From Cymbomonas tetramitiformis (taxonomy: Eukaryota; Chlorophyta; Pyramimonadophyceae; Pyramimonadales; Pyramimonadaceae): 64,000 nucleotides of DNA. Where the stretch lies: NCBI GenBank assembly GCA_001247695.2, contig LGRX02035488.1, positions 35,729 to 99,728 on the forward strand, in the 5' to 3' direction. The notes under the pieces are model-generated. The model searched no databases and had not been told where the DNA came from. It was given only the letters and a program-made list of their open reading frames with translations. Numbering within the stretch: position 1 is the stretch's first letter; every line of letters starts with the position of its first letter. Of the stretch, positions 20,679 through 29,850 are shown piece by piece. The position numbers were made by a program, and so were the translations under genes.

Positions 20679-21716
20679 GTACGAAACCCGCTCATTAGCT
20701 TAATGAGCAGTTCTGTTCACTCTCCTTTGTCGTGTCATAGTATGACAAAACTGCCCTTCTTACCTGATCTTAAGTGTGTGTGATAGTAAAAGGTTTCTAC
20801 TTTTTTCTATTGTCGTGTCATAGTATGACACAAAGCCACTTCCTACCTGAGCGTAGCTGTGTATGACCAAGAAAGTCCGAACCTGCTCATTATCTTAATG
20901 AGCAGTTCTGTACACTTTTCTCTTTGTCGTGTCATAGTATGACAAAAAGCCACTTCCTGCCTGAGCTTAGCTGTGTATGACCAAGAAAGTCCAAACCTGC
21001 TCATTATCTTAATGAGCAGTTCTGTACACTTTTCTCTTTGTCGTGTCATAGGATGACAACAAGCCACTTCCTGCCTGAGCTTAGCTGTGTATGACCAAGA
21101 AAGTCCGAACCTGCTCATTATCTTAATGAGCAGTTCTGTACACTTTTCTCTTTGTCGTGTCATAGTATGACAAACAGCCACTTCCTGCCTGAGCTTAGCT
21201 GGGTATGACCAAGGAAGTCCAAACGTGCTCATTATCTTAATGAGCAGTTCTGTACACTTTTCTCTTTGTCGTGTCATAGTATGACAAAAAGCCACTTCCT
21301 GCCTGAGCCTAGCTGTGTATGACCAAGGAAGTCCAAACGTGCTCATTATCTTAATGAGCGCTCCGTACACTTTCTCTTTGTCGTGTCATAGTATGACAAA
21401 AAGCCACTTCCGCCCGAGCTTAGCTGTGTATGACCAAGTAAGTCCAAACGTGCTCATTATCTTAATGAGCAGTTCTGTACACTTTTATCTTTGTCGTGTC
21501 ATAGTATGACAAAAAGCCACTTCCTGCCTGAGCCTAGCTGTGTATGGCCAAGGAAGTCCAAACGTGCTCATTATCTTAATGAGCAGTTCTGTACACTTTT
21601 ATCTTTGTCGTGTCATAGGATGACAAAAAAAGGCAGGTCCTACCTGAATTCAGCTGGGTATGACCGAGAAAAGTCGCCAATGTGTCACCATTTTTGTACT
21701 TGTTTTATTTTGGCAG
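20679..21716 (+). repeat. Intron with eight ~113-bp palindrome units
   Basis: The intron opens with ACAG|gtacgaaacc and closes with ttttggcag|GATGAC. It consists of about eight tandem units. Each unit has GCTCATTATCTTAATGAGC (A or G at the centre in the first copy), AGTTCTGTACACTTTT, the second palindrome GTCATAGTATGAC, GCCACTTCCTGCCTGAG and CTGTGTATGACCAAG. It ends where exon 2a begins. Frames running through it on either strand are repeat translations. Confidence 0.85.
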
Positions 21717-22187
21717 GATGACTATGAAGCAAAATGGCAGATGATTGTCACAAGCATGAATGAATATGAACAACGTTTTCGGGAAGCATTTTTTACAGTA
21801 GTGCTCCCTTGGATCAGTGTGACATTTAGGGGAACGAACGAACGCCGCGAACGTCGTTTTGTTAGGGATTGGGTTGAAGAAAGATTTCTATGGGCACTCG
21901 AAGAGAAAGTTATATTCCAACGATGGGACTACAGGAATGCCTCACATATTGATGTGGCGGTACCAGCCTCCATAGCTTGGCACGACAATGTTTGGCGATT
22001 CGACAATAATGGACGAGACAATAATTTCATCATTGTTCAAAACTCATCTGGAGTTGTGAGATGGTTTTATTGGTGGCGACTTGAATGTGAACCTCGTTAC
22101 AGGTGTCCTCGTTACGCAGTTACTAGGTGGCTGCATGACATCCATGTTTGGTATTACAGAGGTAGCATACTAGTAGTAGCAGATTAG
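21717..22187 (+). CDS. Cassette exon 2a (unknown domain, own stop)
   Basis: It begins at an ag acceptor with codon phase 0 (DDYEAKWQMIVTSMNEYEQ) and reads 156 codons to a TAG. Landmarks are FFTVVLPWISVTF, RRFVRDWVEERFLWALEEKV, RWFYWWRLECEPR, CPRYAVTRWLHDIHVWYYRG. The Trp/Tyr-rich pattern is not one I recognise. The next exon (22257) repeats the whole domain. Because exon 1 ends in phase 0, this exon can splice onto it and would give a protein with an alternative C-terminus that lacks the ParB and methylase parts. A possible donor lies before the stop (WYYRG|gtagc). Confidence 0.55.
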   Translation, partial: DDYEAKWQMIVTSMNEYEQRFREAFFTVVLPWISVTFRGTNERRERRFVRDWVEERFLWALEEKVIFQRWDYRNASHIDVAVPASIAWHDNVWRFDNNGRDNNFIIVQNSSGVVRWFYWWRLECEPRYRCPRYAVTRWLHDIHVWYYRGSILVVAD

Positions 22188-22256
22188 AACATCAATTTCT
22201 AATTAATTTTGTACACTGGAAATAAAAATTGTTTTTCTTGTTTTTATTGTTGACAG

Positions 22257-22733
22257 GACGAATATGAAGATTTGTTTCGGAAAGCATTCTTCACTGTAGT
22301 CATTTCTTGGATAAGCATAACAATACGAGAAGTGAATGAATACCGTGAAAAACGTTTTATTAAAGATTGGGTTGAAGAACGTTTTATGTGGGCGCTTGAG
22401 GAAAAAGTGTCCATGCATCGATGGGACTTTGGCAATGACACTAATGATGAAATCATGATTCCAGTTTCTCTAGCTTGGTATTCCTATCGGTTACCTGGCC
22501 GATTACCTAGTGTTGCCTGGTCATTTACCTTTTGGCAAGACTTTACCTACATCTATCATCAAGATTCTTCTCCAGTTTTCGAAAGATTTTATTGGTGGAG
22601 TCAACACTATAAGTGTCCTCGTTTAGCAATAACTAGATGGTTGTATGATATGCATACTTGGTACTACACGGGTAGATGGCACACTCCTAGAGGTGTAGAA
22701 TACATTGATGAATACCCTGAACTCTCACAGTAA
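22257..22733 (+). CDS. Cassette exon 2b, tandem duplicate of 2a
   Basis: It starts after ttgacag with DEYEDLFRKAFFTVVISWIS and reads to TAA. Matching blocks to 2a are RFIKDWVEERFMWALEEKV, RFYWWSQHYKCPRLAITRW and LYDMHTWYYTG, so the two share the domain throughout with moderate divergence. It is also phase 0 at its start and has a stop inside. Downstream a single copy of the hairpin palindrome (22851-22871) lies in the intron before exon 3. Two such exons in tandem with open, conserved frames suggest selection on the domain, either as alternative terminal exons or as a separate gene. Confidence 0.55.
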   Translation, partial: DEYEDLFRKAFFTVVISWISITIREVNEYREKRFIKDWVEERFMWALEEKVSMHRWDFGNDTNDEIMIPVSLAWYSYRLPGRLPSVAWSFTFWQDFTYIYHQDSSPVFERFYWWSQHYKCPRLAITRWLYDMHTWYYTGRWHTPRGVEYIDEYPELSQ

Positions 22734-22922
22734 AACACCATTTTTTTGTAAAGTATAATGAAAATATATTTTAAGAAATATTGCATAGCATGACATATAA
22801 GGGCATTTATGCACGTACGCAGCTGTGTATGACTGACAAAGTGAGAAACTGCTCATTAGCTTAATGAGCAATATTGCACCGTTTTAGTTTGTCACTAAAT
22901 TTATTGGTGGGATATTTTGCAG
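22734..22922 (+). other. Intron before exon 3, with one hairpin palindrome
   Basis: This holds one GCTCATTAGCTTAATGAGC copy at about 22851 and the acceptor ttttgcag|ACTTAC at 22922. The TATTT-rich first part looks like an exon 2b 3' untranslated region (AATGAAAATATA). Confidence 0.6.
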
Positions 22923-23969
22923 ACTTACAAGACAGCTGTTGAGCTCGAAGAGATTGCAAAGTCTCATGGTCCCGGTGGTAGCTTACTGGATTACAAGCAG
23001 GGAGAAACTGCTAAACAGGCAAAAGCTCAGAATGAGGAGCTCGCTTCGCAGGATTGGAAGTCTCTTCTTACCTTGCCAAAGGTTAAACGTCCAGTCCAGG
23101 ATGCAACTACCATTCGCTACAACATCGAGTTCCACCACCGGTACCCGAGGGTAGTGGATACCAAGGATGTGATGGGATGTACATTCAGTATCCCCATTCA
23201 GTATATTCAGCAGGCTGAGGGCTACGAGCGAATCAGGGATGAGGATCGGGCTCAAGTCAACAATCTGAAAGACAGCATGGCTTGGAACCCATACTCTTTC
23301 CAGAACAGCTCACTTGTATATGTTGTAGACAGAGCCACTGGTGAACAATTGAAGTCCGCCTCGGAGTTCAATGTGAATCAAGTTTTAGAAGGCAAATATA
23401 TTTTCGTGTGCTTTGGGCACCAACACAGTCTTACAGCTCGGCGCGAGCTTCATGCCGAACAGCCTACTAAGGAATCCTGGTGGCAGATCGAATGCAAGTT
23501 GTATATCAATTTGCAATCAGACATGGTCAGGTTCTTGGCCGACAAACAGAATATGGTCGACCAGAACACCAAGGGCAAGACTCATCAACAAATAATGAAG
23601 TCAATGCGCGTTGGTATGCAGGTAATTTTACTAAGTGATGATTGCATTTGTGCATGTATACAATCAAATTAGACTTTTGTGACTGTAGCCTGTCTAAGTT
23701 GATGACCAAAATGGAATTTTTGCGGTCGGTATGCAGGCGCAAAGGGGCCCCCTCCACAAGCTGTATTGGCATTGTGGTATCACTGAGTGGGACCCCGCCA
23801 CCGATGACTGGAGGGAGCATGGATTCTTGGATTGGTGAAAGAGTTAGCTAAACAATATCCATCACTGTTTGGGCTACCAGAAGATCCAGAATCACGTTTG
23901 AATGTCTACACAAATCTTAGTAATCAGGATTGGAACAATGTAAATGCCTGGCGATTCTTTGGACAACAG

Positions 23970-24723
23970 GTAAAAAGAATTTATATGATGAATAAATATT
24001 ATACATTGTTGCCTATACTTGGATGTGAATTACTGCATCAGTTCAGAAACTGCTCATTAGCTTAATGAGCAGTTTTGTCCAGTTTTACCAAGTCATACCC
24101 TATTATGACATCTTAGCCCCTATTATTCGTCCTTTACTGTGAATATCTGTATCAGTTCATAAACTGCTCATTAGCTTAATGAGCAGTTCTGCACCGTTTT
24201 ACCAAGTCATACAATATTATGACATCTTAGCCCCTATTATTCGTCCTGTACTGTGAATATCTGCATCAGTTCATAAACTGCTCATTAGCTTAATGAGCAG
24301 TTTTGTCCCGTTTTACCAAGTCATACAATATTATGACATCTTAGCCCCTATTATTCGTCCTTTACTGTGAATATCTGTATCAGTTCAGAAACTGCTCATT
24401 AGCTTAATGAGCAGTTTTGTCCCGTTTTACCAAGCCATACAATATTATGACATCTTAGCCTCTATTATTCGTCCTGTACTGTGAATATCTGTATCAGTTC
24501 AGAAACTGCTCATTAGCTTAATGAGCAGTTTTGTCCAGTTTTACCAAGTCATACAATATTATGACATCTTAGCCTCTATTATTCGTCCTGTACTGTGAAT
24601 ATCTGTATCAGTTCAGAAACTGCCCATTAGCTTAATGAGCAGTTCTGCACCCCCTTTGCTTATTCATGGCATAATATGACGTCTTATTCACTCTTACCTG
24701 TACTTTGTTGTGTATGACTTCAG
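23970..24723 (+). repeat. Intron with six ~116-bp palindrome units
   Basis: Six units carry GCTCATTAGCTTAATGAGC followed by AGTTTTGTCCCGTTTTACC, AAGTCATACAATATTATGAC, CTTAGCCCCTATTATTCG and TGTGAATATCTG. The second palindrome appears here in a variant (GTCATA..TATGAC). The intron ends with ttcag|GTGCC. These are the most uniform units of the four arrays. Confidence 0.85.
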
Positions 24724-26808
24724 GTGCCAAATGGCAAATGGTGGCCTGTTTGGGATTATTTGACCGGGGCTCAGCAGAATCAAATCAAAGCGGAAGTTCT
24801 ATACATGAATCACATCTCTGTGGCGAACGAGTACGCCACGAATTGGACAATTGCTACCACGCGCCAGGATACTTGGGACCTTGTTTCAAAAATCATGCAG
24901 ATGTTCCGTGAAAATTTGCTGAAGGGACAAACAAAGACCCCCTCCAAGGCTGGAAAGGGCAAACGCAAGGCTGCCTATGATCTAGACAGCGATGTCGTCG
25001 ACTTGTCAACAGAAACAGCTGGAGCGGAGCAGGCGTTGCAAGACGTTGGTGTCGACCCCAAGCAGAAGAAGACCGGTAAGAAGGCCAAGTCTAAACTTCT
25101 TCCTCGAAGCGCTGCTAACACGTTGAGTGTTGGGCAGCCGGCACAGCCTTTGCAGCAGGCGATCGTGAAGGAGTTGGAGAAGAAGGAAGTGAGTATGAGC
25201 CTGTTTCATAATATGCTTGGGTTTAACTCGAACATCGAGATAGACTACCTCAACAGTATACTACGGACGATCACAAATATCGAAATTAGCATCCCTGAAG
25301 CCGGCGACATCATGAAGAAGTTCAAGGCCCAACGCAATGTCCAAGCCTGGATTGTGTCACAGTCCGGGGTGGCGGATTGGGATGCCTTCGAGACAAAATA
25401 TGGTGAGCTTTGGGCAAGCCAAGAGAGCATCGAGCGGTGCATCAAGGCGGTGAAAGCTGGAAAATCAGGACGAGGCGGGAGTGTGCAACAGATTCCCAAG
25501 TCCATCATTCAATACGTCGCCGACGCCAACACGTGGCTTGAGAGGTGTGTTGCCGGAGCAGGAGACCTAGAGAAGCTGCCACTGCAATACACTTCCGCCG
25601 AAATCCGGGTGAGTGACAGAGACTGCACGCCATTTTGCATTACGGTTTCAAAAAAACTCACTACAACGGAATTTTATATCGTTTAAGTATCGACAACGTG
25701 TTTTGCGGCACAGGCGAAACTACCCACACCCGTCGTGGAGGTGGGCGACGAACCGCCTGAGGTCGAGTATGATACCAAAAGTCTCAAGCCCGCATACATG
25801 ATCCTCGAGGACGAGTTGACGAAAATGGACACCATCCCCAAGTTGAATTATGTGGGGGTGATCGTTGACTGCGTTTACGAATTGGATTATGAGGAAGTTA
25901 CGAACAGGCTATCTGAAGCCGAATTGATCAAGATCATCGACGCGTTTGCGGCGCTCACTACCGCGCCAGACTGGTCGGTAGTAATATTTTGTGGGTTCGC
26001 ACAACAGTCCAACTTCCTGAAGATTCTGGAGAGCAAATGCAATGGTGCTGCCCAACGCATATGGTGGCACAAGAAGAATGCTTCAGTGGGAGCCAACAAA
26101 AACATCAGGTATAATGCCTTGGAGGCGGCGGTCATCGCGTTCCATATGGCTGAGGTAGAGCCCGGGGTACAATCCACTCGCAAATCCTGGATGGCAGATT
26201 TCGACCTGGATATCGAGCACAAATCGAGGGCCAACGTTCTCAAGGGGTTTTCGGTGGTCAAGCAACCCTTTAGACTCGACGGAAAAGTCGTATGTGCTCA
26301 CCAGAAGCCCCAACACCTATTGGAGGAGCTGATTACCTGCCACATGATGGGACCCGCACCCTTTACGGGATTAACGCACAACGCGATGCCCGATTCATCA
26401 ACCAACTGGATCTTGGATGCCGGGTGCGGGGTTGCGACCGCCACCGTGGCTGCGCTCCGGATCGGCCTCAATGCGGTCGCGTTCGACAATGATCCCGACA
26501 TGGTGAGTGCCGCAACTCAGCGGCTCGGGAATATCGATAAGGAGGTGAACGGGAATACGGAATGCATGTCCCTGGAGGAGACTAAAGCACTCGAAAAAGA
26601 AAAGGAACAAGAGGAACAGAGGCAAGAGAATGCGGAGATCCTGAAAGGGCTAGAGGATGTGGAGGATGTGGATGTGGAGTTTTTGCAAGGACTCGAGGCC
26701 GCAGCGCAAGCAGCGGAAGCCCGGCAAGCACCTGTTGAAAATCCTGCACCGGAGCGGGCGGCGGATGCTGACGCGGAGAATGATGAAGCAGCATCGATGG
26801 CCGAATAA

Positions 26809-27327
26809 TGCAAATGCTAGTCTTGAACAGTGAATACTTGCAGATATCGCGTACTAGATTGTGACCACGGTGTAGACCATCAGTTCTGAACATTAAATAA
26901 ACATCTGTACAATTGAATTAGACTCCGCGTCATTTTGTATCTTGTTTATACCTTGAATTCTTGCATATGCTTGCGAATTATGAAATGCTTGTCTTGAACC
27001 TTGAAAAAACGCAGTTACCGCGTACTAGATTGTGACCGCGGTATAACCACCCTTTCTGAACATTAAATAAACATCTTTACAATTGAATTAACCATTTCGT
27101 CATTTTATATCTTGTTTTTACCTTAAATTCTTGCATGTGCTTGTGAATTTACTATAAACACTCATACGTGTCTATCTATTATCCACATCGGCAGCCGCGT
27201 TTATACTTGCGTCTCAAGTTTCGTCATGATACACGGTATTTTCATACGAACTTAGAATTATTTAGCCATCTATAATTAAATTAAAAAATGACATTGCATA
27301 ATGTCGTTTTCATCGAATAGCGTGTTG
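26809..27327. other. Right end of element A: 3' region and inverted repeat
   Basis: The stretch after the stop codon contains two diverged direct copies of about 170 bp (26810-26985 and 26990-27150), each with ATTAAATAAACATCT, a likely polyadenylation signal. The element closes with the TIR (27297-27327). The whole stretch also occurs within the tandem duplication at 28587-30371. Confidence 0.7.
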
Positions 27328-28049
27328 AATGACCTTTGTATCCTTCACGGGTTGTTGCACACGTGGTTCCCCTACCGAGCTTCGAGAAGAAGTTCCCAAG
27401 ATATCGGTGGTGGCCACAGCAACCTTTGAGCGCAGCTTGGGGGTAGTGAGCTTCTCGATAGCGGCCAACGTTCTTCTCAAGATATCGGTGGTGACCACAG
27501 CAACTTTTGAGCGCAGCTTGGGGGTAGTGAGCTTCTCGATAGCGGCCGACATTTGCTCCCCCAGCTTCTTCTTAGTGGTCGGCTCCGGTGGTGTCGGGGT
27601 GGCTGCTGCCACCAGGTATAGCGCCTCGTCGAAGGGGTGCTTCTTCTTCTTGTCAAGGTTTACCATCACAGGAGTCGATAACGGCGTAGTTGGCTCGGGC
27701 GGTTCAGGTGCAACAGCCGCCAATATGTACTGCTCCTCGAGAGAGCGTTGTACTGTCCCTCCCCCCCCTTGGCCCGCCAGGAGCCCGAAGCCCTGTCCGC
27801 ACTACGTAGAACGAAGAAGGGAGTAGGCCCCGCAGCACCGCGAGTGCTAGGCTCAAAAGGTCTCGCCGAGGCCGAAAGAACACGAGGAGCATCTCGACAA
27901 TCCGCAGACATCTCACCCGGCCGGGAATTCCCCGCAGGCTGGTGCGCAACCCGACGCCGGTCTCGCCAGGCGACTGGCGAAGACGGTGCAGGAGGCGGCA
28001 CCGAAGTTGCCGAAAAAGTTGAAGTAGGTGGAGAAGAACTCGACGCCAT
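27328..28049 (-). CDS. Gag-like polyprotein 5' part, copy 1 (frameshifted)
   Basis: ATG at 28049 (MASSSSPPTSTFSATSV) opens a Pro/Ser/Thr-rich frame. A C8 run at about 27760 shifts the frame relative to copy 2, so it reads as two overlapping frames. The second part is VDLKKKK-like and repeats AAIEKLTTPKLRSKVAV twice. It ends at element A's inverted repeat with KVIQHAIR and a TIR-derived TGA, but the true continuation is LTTADFSERS at 5061. The sequence is the 5' end of the Gag-like gene; the ATG context (GGGAATGGCG) is acceptable. No domain is recognised in this part. Confidence 0.6.
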
Positions 28050-28586
28050 TCCCGCAGAAATTTCGTCCAGCGCTTCCGCCGCAAGGGGTATGGGTGAAGA
28101 GTGAGGCAAAGCGCAAACTCAACCAGAGCGAAGATCTGCCAAATATAGCCAAACACAACAAGATCCGAAGATCCGCGGCGTAATCCAAGCGCGCAGGCGT
28201 TTATGTCAGTGCGAATTGGGCAACCAAGACTGCTCAAGGGCTAGGATAACGTGTTCAAGACCACCCAGCGCGCAAACAGCATGAACCCTGAAGGCTCGAA
28301 TTCCATAAATACGCAGTCATTGGCGTCACGCAACATCACGAACATCGGCAGCCAATTCTGAGCACATAGTGAGATCCGCAACGGTCGATTTAGCAAATTA
28401 CCCCAAGGTAGAGGCGCCCAATCGTAACAACGCAGAAATTAGCCTGGAGCGAGCTGTGCGACCTCATTAAGCACTGTCAGGTCGGCACCGCGGTGCCGAC
28501 CTCCAACTCCCAGAACACTTTGAAGCAGCCAAATCGCCAACGTAGGTATAACACATTGAGGCCGAATATCGCAAATGCGGCCAATA
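28050..28586. other. 5' flank of the Gag-like gene, copy 1
   Basis: This contains the upstream region of the Gag-like start codon, with GAGCGAAGATC blocks, a perfect 22-bp GC-rich palindrome (28480-28501) and, at the end, the duplication filler (28571-28586). I see no LTR-like terminal dinucleotides and no primer binding site in it. Confidence 0.45.
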
Positions 28587-29127
28587 AGCAGCATCGATGG
28601 CCGAATAATGCAAATGCTAGTCTTGAACAGTGAATACTTGCAGATATCGCGTACTAGATTGTGACCACGGTGTAGACCATCAGTTCTGAACATTAAATAA
28701 ACATCTGTACAATTGAATTAGACTCCGCGTCATTTTGTATCTTGTTTATACCTTGAATTCTTGCATATGCTTGCGAATTATGAAATGCTTGTCTTGAACC
28801 TTGAAAAAACGCAGTTACCGCGTACTAGATTGTGACCGCGGTATAACCACCCTTTCTGAACATTAAATAAACATCTTTACAATTGAATTAACCATTTCGT
28901 CATTTTATATCTTGTTTTTACCTTAAATTCTTGCATGTGCTTGTGAATTTACTATAAACACTCATACGTGTCTATCTATTATCCACATCGGCAGCCGCGT
29001 TTATACTTGCGTCTCAAGTTTCGTCATGATACACGGTATTTTCATACGAACTTAGAATTATTTAGCCATCTATAATTAAATTAAAAAATGACATTGCATA
29101 ATGTCGTTTTCATCGAATAGCGTGTTG
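28587..29127. pseudogene. Duplicated right end of element A
   Basis: A copy of 26787-27327. It has the last 7 codons of the methylase-like gene, its 3' region with two polyadenylation-type signals and the terminal inverted repeat ending at 29127. It has no functional coding content. Confidence 0.85.
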
Positions 29128-29850
29128 AATGACCTTTGTATCCTTCACGGGTTGTTGCACACGTGGTTCCCCTACCGAGCTTCGAGAAGAAGTTCCCAAG
29201 ATATCGGTGGTGGCCACAGCAACCTTTGAGCGCAGCTTGGGGGTAGTGAGCTTCTCGATAGCGGCCAACGTTCTTCTCAAGATATCGGTGGTGACCACAG
29301 CAACTTTTGAGCGCAGCTTGGGGGTAGTGAGCTTCTCGATAGCGGCCGACATTTGCTCCCCCAGCTTCTTCTTAGTGGTCGGCTCCGGTGGTGTCGGGGT
29401 GGCTGCTGCCACCAGGTATAGCGCCTCGTCGAAGGGGTGCTTCTTCTTCTTGTCAAGGTTTACCATCACAGGAGTCGATAACGGCGTAGTTGGCTCGGGC
29501 GGTTCAGGTGCAACAGCCGCCAATATGTACTGCTCCTCGAGAGAGCGTTGTACTGTCCCTCCCCCCCCCTTGGCCCGCCAGGAGCCCGAAGCCCTGTCCG
29601 CACTACGTAGAACGAAGAAGGGAGTAGGCCCCGCAGCACCGCGAGTGCTAGGCTCAAAAGGTCTCGCCGAGGCCGAAAGAACACGAGGAGCATCTCGACA
29701 ATCCGCAGACATCTCACCCGGCCGGGAATTCCCCGCAGGCTGGTGCGCAACCCGACGCCGGTCTCGCCAGGCGACTGGCGAAGACGGTGCAGGAGGCGGC
29801 ACCGAAGTTGCCGAAAAAGTTGAAGTAGGTGGAGAAGAACTCGACGCCAT
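29128..29850 (-). CDS. Gag-like polyprotein 5' part, copy 2 (open frame)
   Basis: Here the C9 run keeps the frame open from an ATG at 29850 (MASSSSPPTS) to the TIR-derived stop, about 246 codons. The order is a Pro/Ser-rich N-terminus, CRDAPRVLSASARPFEPS, FFVLRSADRASGSWRAKGG, YILAAVAPEPPEPTTPLST, then AAIEKLTTPKLRSKVAVVT and AAIEKLTTPKLRSKVAVAT as a 30-residue direct repeat, and TSSRSSVGEPRVQQPVKD. The only clear difference from copy 1 is one C, so either copy may hold a sequencing error. Confidence 0.55.

Larger units (their letters stand above)
20151..26808 (+). pseudogene. ParB-like / N4-N6 DNA methylase-like fusion gene of element A
   Basis: Exons 20151-20678, 22923-23621, 23737-23969, 24724-25608 and 25714-26808, all joined in phase 0 at gt/ag sites. 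Exon 2 shows a ParB-like fold: SIPIQYIQQAEGYERIRDED, VNNLKDSMAWNP, then CFGHQHSLTARREL in place of the usual G-x-R-R-x-x-A block. Exon 5 starts with AKLPTP and ends with a methylase-like part: QKPQHLLEELI, then WILDAGCGVATATVAAL and AFDNDPDMVSAATQRLG. This is the C-terminal SAM-binding motif order of the permuted N4/N6 adenine/cytosine class (PF01555). The DPPY-equivalent is not visible (VIVDCVYELD occupies the place), so catalysis may be lost. The tail is acidic and coiled-coil-like. An in-frame TAA (20259) and a one-base shift near 23828 interrupt this copy. Fusions of ParB and this methylase domain are common in prokaryotes and phages. Confidence 0.6.
5064..27327. mobile_element. Element A: large DNA transposon with DUF7869-type transposase and ParB/methylase-like gene
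   Basis: Terminal inverted repeats begin CAACACGCTATTCG at 5064 and, as reverse complement, end at 27327. 31 positions align with two mismatches before the ends diverge. An AA dinucleotide flanks both sides (5062-5063 and 27328-27329). Removing the element and one AA restores the Gag-like frame without a shift. The total is 22,264 bp, or about 11.6 kb without the nested element B. It carries two divergent genes that share a 0.4-kb intergenic region, and palindrome arrays in their introns. The transposase family is known from large eukaryotic elements. The companion gene is not one I recognise from described superfamilies. Confidence 0.85.

Noticed and set aside
20295..21721. Frames of 64-175 codons on both strands in the palindrome introns
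   Set aside because: They are translations of tandem units; the real exon borders exclude them.
27310..27327. The Gag-like protein ending in VIQHAIR as its true C-terminus
   Set aside because: The last codons and the stop come from the element A inverted repeat; the original frame continues at 5061.
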